A stretch of DNA of 39,175 bases from Flavobacteriales bacterium (GTDB taxonomy: Bacteria > Bacteroidota > Bacteroidia > Flavobacteriales_F > PHOS-HE28), in contig JADLBK010000130.1 in the NCBI GenBank assembly GCA_020847755.1, forward strand, positions 1-39,175, written 5' to 3'. Shown here piece by piece: positions 26,321 through 33,403 of the stretch. Positions within the stretch are counted from its first letter, which is position 1; every line of letters starts with the position of its first letter. A program made the position numbers and the translations under genes. The notes below the pieces were generated by a model. The model ran no database searches, had not been told where the DNA came from, and saw only the letters and a list, made by a program, of their open reading frames with translations.

Positions 26321-27148
26321 TCAGAACGCCAGCCGCCCCTGCTGCTCCATCGCCAGACGCAGCTGCCCCACCTCCTTGCGCAGCTCCACCACGCTGCGGG
26401 CCAGGTCGTCGCGGCTCATGTTGGGTTCGGGCAGTTCGGCACTGATGAAGTGCACGAACTTCCACACCTCCAGCACGTTGGTGACCTGCACCTCGAAGGG
26501 CGCATAGAGCGGGTTGGTGCTGCACAGCAGCAGGGTGCCCTTCTCCTTCAGCTGGTTGTACACCACCTTGAAGACGATGCCGTCGTCCTTGGTGACCACG
26601 ATGTAGGGTTGCCCGTCGCGGATGGTCTGCCAGTTCTGCACGTACTCGCCGGTCACCCAGGAGCCATCGGCCACGGGAGGCATGCTGTCCCCGCTGATCT
26701 GGAAGGTGCGGTACTTGCGGTCCTTGGCCAGAAAGGGCATCTGGAAGGTGGGCAGGATGCTGATGTACTCCGGATCGGCGTAGCCAAGCGCGTAGCCGGC
26801 CTTCGCCTTCTCGGGCACCAGCTCCACGTTCTCGCGGTCCTCGCGGTCCACCGTGGTGGCCAGCACGCGCAGTCGCCGTCCACTGAGGTCGATGTCGCCC
26901 CCGCGCTCCAGGATGCCGAGCTGGCTTTCGCTGAGGGCCGGAAGATCGTCCTTGAGCAGCTTGTCGATGCTCACCTTGAAGTATTCGCTCATGCGCACGA
27001 GCAGATCGAAGGACGGCTCGGCACTGCCGTTCTCGTAGCCGCTGTAACTGCTGCGCTTGACGTCGAGCGCGATGGCGACCTCCTCCTGCGAGCGACCGCG
27101 GCGCTGGCGGAGGAGCTTGATGTTGGAACCGAAGAGCGGGGTTGCCAT
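26321..27148 (-). CDS. XRE-family transcriptional regulator with S24 (LexA-type) peptidase domain
   Basis: HTH MATPLFGSNIKLLRQRRGRSQEEVAIALDVKRSSYSGYENG; AGY cleavage-like site, FQISGDSMPPVADGSWV (Ser), DGIVFKVVYN (Lys). Confidence 0.9.
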   Translation of the reverse strand: MATPLFGSNIKLLRQRRGRSQEEVAIALDVKRSSYSGYENGSAEPSFDLLVRMSEYFKVSIDKLLKDDLPALSESQLGILERGGDIDLSGRRLRVLATTVDREDRENVELVPEKAKAGYALGYADPEYISILPTFQMPFLAKDRKYRTFQISGDSMPPVADGSWVTGEYVQNWQTIRDGQPYIVVTKDDGIVFKVVYNQLKEKGTLLLCSTNPLYAPFEVQVTNVLEVWKFVHFISAELPEPNMSRDDLARSVVELRKEVGQLRLAMEQQGRLAF

Positions 27149-27169
27149 GGTGATGACGGTTAACGGTTG

Positions 27170-27826
27170 TCAGTGGTCGGTGCTGGAGGGCTTGAAGCCG
27201 ATCCGCTTGCGCGGCTCCGAAGGCGGAGCGAGCAGTTGCTTGAGATGATGGAAGAGCAGTTGGATATCGGCGCCCTGCTCCCCCACCCTGCGTTCCAACT
27301 GCTCCAGCCGCAGGAGGATGTCCTGGTGGGCGAGCATCACCTGGCGCATCCTCACAAAGAGGTCGATCACCCGGATGCTGACGGCGATGGCACGCGGGCT
27401 GCGCAGCAGGTTGGCGAGCATGAGGATGCCGTGCTCGGTGAAGGCGAAGGGCGGGTATTTGCCGTGCTCGCCCTGCTTTAAGGTCGCATTCTGCGACCTT
27501 AAAGCGTGGTCCTCCTCGAGCGTGAGCTCGAACATGAACGCTTCGGGGAAGCGCTCCATGTTCCGTCGCACCTGCTCCTTGAGCCGCTTGACCTCCACGC
27601 CATACAGCCCGGCCAGATCCCGATCGAGCATGACGCGCTGGCCCCGGATGAGGTGGAGCCGGCCCAGAAGCTGTTCATCGGTGGGAACCGGGGCGCCGTA
27701 GCCGGCAGGAGGCTCGGCCACCACGAGGTGCTCCACCGGCAGCAGGTCCGTGTGAGGCGACCTGAACGCAGGCCGTGCGCGGCGCAGGTCGGTGCGCGGG
27801 CGGCGGATCGTTGCCAGGGTTCCCAT
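27170..27826 (-). CDS. ORF6N (KilA-N-associated) domain protein
   Basis: IRGQRVMLDRDLAGLYGVEVKRLKEQVRRNMERFPEAFMFELTLEE...LRSQNATLKQGEHGKYPPFAFTEHGILMLANLLRS. Confidence 0.93.
   Translation of the reverse strand: MGTLATIRRPRTDLRRARPAFRSPHTDLLPVEHLVVAEPPAGYGAPVPTDEQLLGRLHLIRGQRVMLDRDLAGLYGVEVKRLKEQVRRNMERFPEAFMFELTLEEDHALRSQNATLKQGEHGKYPPFAFTEHGILMLANLLRSPRAIAVSIRVIDLFVRMRQVMLAHQDILLRLEQLERRVGEQGADIQLLFHHLKQLLAPPSEPRKRIGFKPSSTDH
27475..27505. repeat. 14-bp perfect inverted repeat inside the ORF6N gene (gctttaaggtcgca ttc tgcgaccttaaagc)
   Basis: Read directly; encodes ALRSQNATLK on the minus strand. Confidence 0.97.
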
Positions 27827-27844
27827 CAGATCACTGATCAGATC
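27825..27844. promoter_or_regulatory. Operator-like direct repeat ATCAGATC-ACTG-ATCAGATC at the ORF6N start codon
   Basis: Exact 8-nt repeats with 12-nt period, lying between predicted TSS and ATG. Confidence 0.5.
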
Positions 27845-27854
27845 TTCGACAGCG

Positions 27855-27884
27855 CAAACATAATGACTAATTTATCGGACGCAA
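27855..27884 (-). promoter_or_regulatory. Bacteroidota-type promoter TTG-N19-TATGTTTG for ORF6N gene
   Basis: Minus strand TTG 27884-27882, N19, TATGTTTG 27862-27855. Confidence 0.7.
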
Positions 27885-27944
27885 CATGACGGATATTTTG
27901 TCAGCGCGGAGCTGTTGGCCGGACGTGGGCTTCCGCCAGGGATG

Positions 27945-28054
27945 GCAGCGGCAGCCTGCCGCTGGACGGGCCTGCGGAAGGGTGCAGCGAGGAGGCGACC
28001 AGCGGAAGCCACCGGAGCGCCCCGGCCGCTGGACCGGACAAGGCAGCTACAGCG
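27945..28054 (+). repeat. Dispersed intergenic repeat element, copy A
   Basis: Blocks gcagcggcagcctgc (27945-27959), gtgcagcgaggaggc (27982-27996), gcagctacagcg (28043-28054) shared in order and near-identical spacing with copy B. Confidence 0.75.
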
Positions 28055-28177
28055 GACAGCCCGTTCCCGCCGCTTTGGGCGGGAGGCGGCCAAAGCACCC
28101 ACATGGATCGAAGCACCCGTAGCGTCGACCCACCGGGGTCGACCCGACCCAACGCCAGTCTGTGCAGGAGAATGAAA

Positions 28178-28202
28178 AATGTAGAATGATGAATGTAGAA
28201 TG
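28178..28202. repeat. AT-rich short direct repeat (aatgtagaatg x2, 14-nt period)
   Basis: 28178-28188 and 28192-28202 identical. Confidence 0.9.
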
Positions 28203-28241
28203 GAGAACAGGTAGCGCACCATCCTCCACCTCGACCTGTAA

Positions 28242-28261
28242 GGCCGCATCATGATGCGGCC
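28242..28261. promoter_or_regulatory. Perfect 20-bp palindrome GGCCGCATCATGATGCGGCC upstream of dinB
   Basis: Equals its own reverse complement. Confidence 0.6.
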
Positions 28262-28268
28262 CAACGCC

Positions 28269-29486
28269 ATGGAACGCACCATCCTCCACCTGGACCTCAA
28301 CACCTTCTTCGTTTCCGTGGAACGCCTGCGCGAGCCGCGGCTGAACGGCAAGCCCGTGCTGATCGGCAGCGACAGCGACCGCGGCGTGGTGGCATCGTGC
28401 AGCTACGAGGCGCGCGCCTTCGGCATACGCAGCGCCATGCCCATGAAGATGGCCAAGCAGCTGTGCCCGGAGGCGATCATCCTGCGCGGTGACAGCGGGG
28501 CCTACCTGAAGAAAAGCGATGAGGTGACGGAGATCATCCGCGCCAGCGTGCCGCTCTTCGAGAAGAGCAGCGTGGACGAGTTCTACGTGGACCTGAGCGG
28601 CACCGACCGCTTCCACGGCAGCCGCAAGCTGGCGGCGGAACTGCGGCAGCGCATCATCAAGGAAAGCGGACTGCCCAACAGCTTCGGCATGAGCATCAAC
28701 AAGACGGTGAGCAAGGTGGCCACCGGCGAGGCCAAGCAGGGGCCCGGCGAATGGTACGTGGAGCGCGGCACGGAGAAACCCTTTCTGGCGCCCATGCCCA
28801 TTGAGCGCATCCCCGGCGTGGGCGAGAAGACGGCACACCTGCTGCGCAGCATGGGCGTGGCGAAGATCCACACGCTGCAGGAGGTGCCGGTGGACCTGAT
28901 GCAGCGCCTGCTGGGCGAGCACGGGCCGGTGCTGTGGCGCAAGGCCAACGGCATCGACGACAGCCCCGTGGTGGCATGGCACGAGCGCAAGAGCATCAGC
29001 ACCGAACGCACCTTCGAGCGCGACACCATCGATGTGGTGAAGCTGCGCGGCCTGCTCACCGCCATGGCCGAGAGCCTGACCTTCCAGCTGCGCAAGGGCG
29101 CCAAGCTCACCAGTTGCGTGGCCGTGAAGATCCGCTACGCCGACTTCAACACGCACACGCGGCAGCAGCGCATTCCCTACACGGCGTGCGACCACCTGAT
29201 CCTGCCCACGGTGCACGAGCTGTTCCGCGCGCTGTACGACAGGCGGCAGCGCATCCGCCTCATCGGCGTGCGCTTCAGCCACCTGGTGGGCGGCGGGCAC
29301 CAGATGAACGTGTTCACCGACACCGAGGAGGCGATGAACCTGTACCAGGCGATGGACAAGATCCGCAAGCGCTTCGGTGACCGCACGGTGATGCGCGCAA
29401 GCGGCATGGATGCGAAGAGCATCGGGCGCATGGACAACCCCTTTGATGGGCAGGCGCCGGTGCTGTTGGCGAACAGGCGGACGTAA
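28269..29486 (+). CDS. dinB: DNA polymerase IV (Y-family)
   Basis: MERTILHLDLNTFFVSVERLREPRLNGKPVLIGSDSDRGVVASCSYEARAFGIRSAMPMKMAKQLCP..., SSVDEFYVDLSG catalytic motif. ORF-track start 28251 also possible. Confidence 0.95.
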   Translation: MERTILHLDLNTFFVSVERLREPRLNGKPVLIGSDSDRGVVASCSYEARAFGIRSAMPMKMAKQLCPEAIILRGDSGAYLKKSDEVTEIIRASVPLFEKSSVDEFYVDLSGTDRFHGSRKLAAELRQRIIKESGLPNSFGMSINKTVSKVATGEAKQGPGEWYVERGTEKPFLAPMPIERIPGVGEKTAHLLRSMGVAKIHTLQEVPVDLMQRLLGEHGPVLWRKANGIDDSPVVAWHERKSISTERTFERDTIDVVKLRGLLTAMAESLTFQLRKGAKLTSCVAVKIRYADFNTHTRQQRIPYTACDHLILPTVHELFRALYDRRQRIRLIGVRFSHLVGGGHQMNVFTDTEEAMNLYQAMDKIRKRFGDRTVMRASGMDAKSIGRMDNPFDGQAPVLLANRRT

Positions 29487-29496
29487 CAGGAATGAT

Positions 29497-29554
29497 CAAT
29501 GTCCGATCTTCCATGTCCGATGGGCAATTGGATCCGCGTATCGATCGGACATTG
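29497..29554. repeat. 12-bp inverted repeat caatgtccgatc / gatcggacattg downstream of dinB
   Basis: Left arm 29497-29508, right arm 29543-29554. Confidence 0.85.
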
Positions 29555-29782
29555 GGAATTGGATATTCCCGAGCAGGGCGTGACCCATCTCCGGTGATCC
29601 GGTCGCAGCATGACCCCTGGCTCGGCGATGAACCGCGCATTCCTGAGTACATTGCCAGGGATGTGTTCCGACCATGGGGTCGGGTCTGCGCGGTGGTTGC
29701 CGCCACAACCTGTGTTGAAGGTGGGGGGAGCAGCGCTTTCCCGGGATCCCTGGTCCCATAACGAATAACCTGTGTTCACGCC

Positions 29783-32770
29783 ATGGCCCGATCGATCCTC
29801 CTTCTCCCGGTCCTGATCCCGATCCTTCAGGTTGTCGCACAACCCGGTCATCTGGATCCGACGTTCAATCCCATCGACCATGGCCATGGTCATGGTGCAG
29901 GTGCGAACAATGTGGTGCTCAGTGCGCTTGCCCAGTCGGATGGGCGTACGATCATCGGAGGGCTTTTCACCCAATTCGAGGGCCAGAGCTGTCCGTACAT
30001 CGCACGGGTGAACGTGGATGGAACACATGACCCTGCGTTCCTGAACGGAGGAGGGCCCAATGCCGGTGTCTGGGCCCTGGCACAACAGCCCGATGGAAAG
30101 GTCGTGGTGGCTGGAAGCTTCACCGAGTACAATGGGGTGTCGCGCAGTCGTATCGCGCGGCTCTTCCCGGATGGCACCTTGGATCCTTCGTTCGATCCCG
30201 GGGTCGGCCCGAACGCCACGATCACCCGGATCATCATCGCCCCGGACGGGAGGATCCTGGTCCTGGGATCCTTCAGCTTCTACAACGGTGCGCTGCGCCC
30301 ACAGTTGGCGCGCCTGAACACCGATGGCACGTTGGACAATTCGCTGAACCCCGGCACCGGTTTCACTGGCGGGTTCGTCGGCCAGGCCCATGCCATGGCC
30401 CTCCAACCCGACGGGAAGATCCTGGTCGGTGGCGACTTCTCAACCTACAATGGCAACGCGCGGAACAACATCGTGCGGCTCAACAGCAACGGCACCCAGG
30501 ACTTCACCTTCGATGTGAACAACGGCGGGCCGAACGGCGAGGTCCGCACCATCGCCATCCAGAACGATGGTCGCATCATCGTAGGCGGAACTTTCAGCGA
30601 GTACAGCAGTGTGCCGCGCTCCAACATCGCCCGTTTGAACACGACCGGCCTTACGGATGCCACATTCACCGCAAGCGGTACGGATGGCGCTGTGAGCAGT
30701 TCCCATGTGCTGCCGGATGGCAAGATCCTCATCGGCGGGGCCTTCGAGAGCTACAATGGGACCCTGCGCCGGCGGCTCCTCAGGCTCAATGTGGACGGGA
30801 CCCTGGATCCAGGCTTCGATCCCGGGCGGGCCCATCGTTCGGGCACTGTACTGGCGTTCGCACCACATGCCGATGGCAGGACGGTACTGGGGGGTGACTT
30901 CGATTCGTTCGCCATCGTGGGGCACGCACACGTGCGGAGGATCAACGACAATGGCAGTGAGGACGTATCGTTCTCCGGAACCGGGGTGAGCCATCAGGTG
31001 ACCTGCATGGCGGTCCAGTCCGATGATAGGATGCTCATCGGCGGTCCGTTCGATGCACACAATGGATCGAACAGTGCGCACCTCGCACGTTTGCTGCCGG
31101 ATGGCGCGAAGGACCCGGCGTTCGAACCTGGCGCGGGAGTGGCCGGATCCTCGGTCAACGCGATCGTGGTGCAACCGGATGGGAAGATCCTCATCGGCGG
31201 GGAGTTCCTGATGTACGACCTTACGGTCCGCCGGCGCATCGCACGGCTCCATGCGAACGGCAGCCTGGACAACAGCTTCCTTCCCGGCTTCGGCCCCAAC
31301 GCCGAGGTGCGCGCCATCGCCGTACAGACCGATGGCAAGCTGGTGGTAGCGGGCGATTTCACCGATTGGAACGGTACCGCCTGCCAGCGCATCGTCCGCC
31401 TCAATGCCGATGGCAGCCTGGATGGCACCTTCTCCTTGAGCGGAGCGGACGGTCCGATCCATGCCGTGATCATCCGTTCGGACGGGCGTATGTACGTGGG
31501 CGGTGCGTTCACCACGATGAGCGGCTTCCCACGGAACCGGGTCGCACGGATCCAGGTCAACGGTGGCAACGACGCCGCCTTTACGCCTGGTACCGGTGCC
31601 GATGGCGAGGTGCATGCACTCGCGATCGATGGTGCCGGCGGCCTCCTCATCGGCGGCACGTTCACCAACTACAACGGCACGCCATGCGGCCGCATGGCGC
31701 GCCTCCTGGCGACCGGGGATCTCGATGCCTCCTATATCACCGGCAGCGGAGCGAACGACGCGGTGGAGGCCATCGTCATGCAGGCTGACGGCAAGGCGCT
31801 CGTCGCCGGCCACTTCATCGCCTTCAATGGCACGGCGCGCGAGCGGTTGGCGCGCCTGCAGACGAACGGGGCCCTGGATCCCACGTTCAGTTCAGGCGGT
31901 GTCATGAACGGGAGCGTGAACACGATCGCCCGGCAATCCACCGGAAAGGTCGTCATCGGTGGTGCCTTCACCGTCCATGATGGTGTTGGGCGCAATCGCA
32001 TCTCGCGCGTCCACGGGACCAACGACCTTGTGCGCCTGCGCCCCAGGCTTTGGCTCGAAGGGCCGTTCGACAGCGACTCCCTGCTCATGAGCGACGACCT
32101 TCGTTCATTGACGGAATTCCCATTGGAGGAACCTTACACCGCCCTGGGCTACGCGCATGCGATCGGCGGAGGGGCTGAACGCATGCCCACCTATCTGCTT
32201 CACACCAGCGGCGCGAACGCGATCGTGGATTGGGTGCTGGTCGAACTACGCAGCATCGTATCCCCCGGGATCGTCCTAAGCTCACGGTCAGGCCTGCTCC
32301 AGCGGGATGGTGATGTGGTGGACCTTGACGGAGTGAGCCCGTTGGTGTTCCCTGTCGCACCCGGCCTGTACAAGGTCGCAGTGAAGCATCGGAACCACCT
32401 CGGATGCATGACCGGCGGGAACATTTCCCTCCAGAACTCCTCCCTCACCACCGTGGACCTCAGAACCGGATTGACGAGCACCTTCGGCACGGACGCACGC
32501 AAGACCATCGGCTCGGCCCGTGCCCTCTGGGCCGGCGATGTCACCTTCAACGGCCAGATAAAGTATACAGGTGGAGGCAATGATCGCGACCCCATCCTGG
32601 TGCGTATCGGCGGCAACGTGCCGACCGCGGTCACCAGCGGCTACCATCAAGAGGATGTGAACATGACCGGCGAGGTGAAATACGCCGGTAGCGGCAACGA
32701 CCGCGACATCATCCTCCAGAACATCGGTGGAACGGTGCCCAGCAACGTGCGCGTGCAACAACTGCCATAG
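29783..32770 (+). CDS. Secreted delta-60 repeat protein with C-terminal double dockerin-like module
   Basis: Signal peptide; 14 repeats 'xPDGKILIGGxFxxYNGxxRxxIARLNxDGTLDxxF'; C-terminus WAGDVTFNGQIKYTGGGNDRDPILVRIGGN...EDVNMTGEVKYAGSGNDRDIILQNIGGTVPSNVRVQQLP. Confidence 0.9.
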   Translation: MARSILLLPVLIPILQVVAQPGHLDPTFNPIDHGHGHGAGANNVVLSALAQSDGRTIIGGLFTQFEGQSCPYIARVNVDGTHDPAFLNGGGPNAGVWALAQQPDGKVVVAGSFTEYNGVSRSRIARLFPDGTLDPSFDPGVGPNATITRIIIAPDGRILVLGSFSFYNGALRPQLARLNTDGTLDNSLNPGTGFTGGFVGQAHAMALQPDGKILVGGDFSTYNGNARNNIVRLNSNGTQDFTFDVNNGGPNGEVRTIAIQNDGRIIVGGTFSEYSSVPRSNIARLNTTGLTDATFTASGTDGAVSSSHVLPDGKILIGGAFESYNGTLRRRLLRLNVDGTLDPGFDPGRAHRSGTVLAFAPHADGRTVLGGDFDSFAIVGHAHVRRINDNGSEDVSFSGTGVSHQVTCMAVQSDDRMLIGGPFDAHNGSNSAHLARLLPDGAKDPAFEPGAGVAGSSVNAIVVQPDGKILIGGEFLMYDLTVRRRIARLHANGSLDNSFLPGFGPNAEVRAIAVQTDGKLVVAGDFTDWNGTACQRIVRLNADGSLDGTFSLSGADGPIHAVIIRSDGRMYVGGAFTTMSGFPRNRVARIQVNGGNDAAFTPGTGADGEVHALAIDGAGGLLIGGTFTNYNGTPCGRMARLLATGDLDASYITGSGANDAVEAIVMQADGKALVAGHFIAFNGTARERLARLQTNGALDPTFSSGGVMNGSVNTIARQSTGKVVIGGAFTVHDGVGRNRISRVHGTNDLVRLRPRLWLEGPFDSDSLLMSDDLRSLTEFPLEEPYTALGYAHAIGGGAERMPTYLLHTSGANAIVDWVLVELRSIVSPGIVLSSRSGLLQRDGDVVDLDGVSPLVFPVAPGLYKVAVKHRNHLGCMTGGNISLQNSSLTTVDLRTGLTSTFGTDARKTIGSARALWAGDVTFNGQIKYTGGGNDRDPILVRIGGNVPTAVTSGYHQEDVNMTGEVKYAGSGNDRDIILQNIGGTVPSNVRVQQLP

Positions 32771-32800
32771 CGTCAACCGCAGGGCACCCCCGGGGTAGCA

Positions 32801-32820
32801 CCCCCAGCGTTCGCTGTGGG
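32801..32820 (+). terminator. Short hairpin cccccagcg-tt-cgctgtggg after delta-60 gene
   Basis: Stem with one mismatch; 31 nt after the stop. Confidence 0.4.
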
Positions 32821-32967
32821 TCGCACAGCGCGACCAGGTTCCTCGCTCACCATCCTGAAGGGAAGGGCTTCGTGCGGATGGCCATGATGTGCTTCGCACA
32901 ACCTCCTGCCCCCAGTTCGCCCCAACGCCCGCTTATCCTTCTGCCCAGCGGCAGACATGGGAGGCCG

Positions 32968-33204
32968 ATGAGCTACCGGGTGGCCGGGCTGCTCGGCGAA
33001 GTGACCTTGCGCACCGTGAAGGACCGTGCCTATGCGGAGATCAGTGCCGCCGTGGGCCGGACGCTCTGCAAGATCGCGATCCACCTCCTCGACAACCAGG
33101 TGAACAGCCAGGCCAGGGCTTCTGAAAAGGATGGTGGGTTTAGCGAACGGTTGTACAAGGTGCGGAGTGCGGTGAAGAGGCAGCAGACAAAAGGCGGGGC
33201 GTAG
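32968..33204 (+). pseudogene. Probable truncated four-helix-bundle 'suffix' domain protein fragment
   Basis: Tail CKIAIHLLDNQVNSQARASEKDGGFSERLYKVRSAVKRQ resembles the four-helix bundle suffix domain; no intact preceding four-helix (IVS) domain found. Confidence 0.45.
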
Positions 33205-33257
33205 GTGTGGGCGTGCCCCCTCTTCCCTCCCACGGGCCAACGCGGGGTCCGGTGCTT

Positions 33258-33370
33258 CGCTGTAGCTGCTTCGGTCCGGCCTGCATCCACGGCGCTGCGG
33301 GGTCTGCTCCGATCGCAGCCTCCTCGCTGCACGTGGCTGCACGGCCGCTCCTTCAGCAGGCTGCCGCTGC
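33258..33370 (-). repeat. Dispersed intergenic repeat element, copy B (inverted relative to copy A)
   Basis: Minus strand blocks gcagcggcagcctgc (33370-33356), gtgcagcgaggaggc (33332-33318), gcagctacagcg (33269-33258). Confidence 0.75.
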
Positions 33371-33403
33371 GCCCCCTCACGCGGGGCATCACGTTACATT
33401 CTC

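Noticed and set aside
27889-28250. CRISPR-like or attachment-site interpretation of the region upstream of dinB
   Set aside because: No regular repeat-spacer array and no integrase or direct att-type repeats seen; the structure is a mix of hairpins and a dispersed element.
28047-29300. 417-aa minus ORF opposite dinB
   Set aside because: Shadow ORF; also reads through noncoding repeats (e.g. VLHSTFIILHFSFSC).
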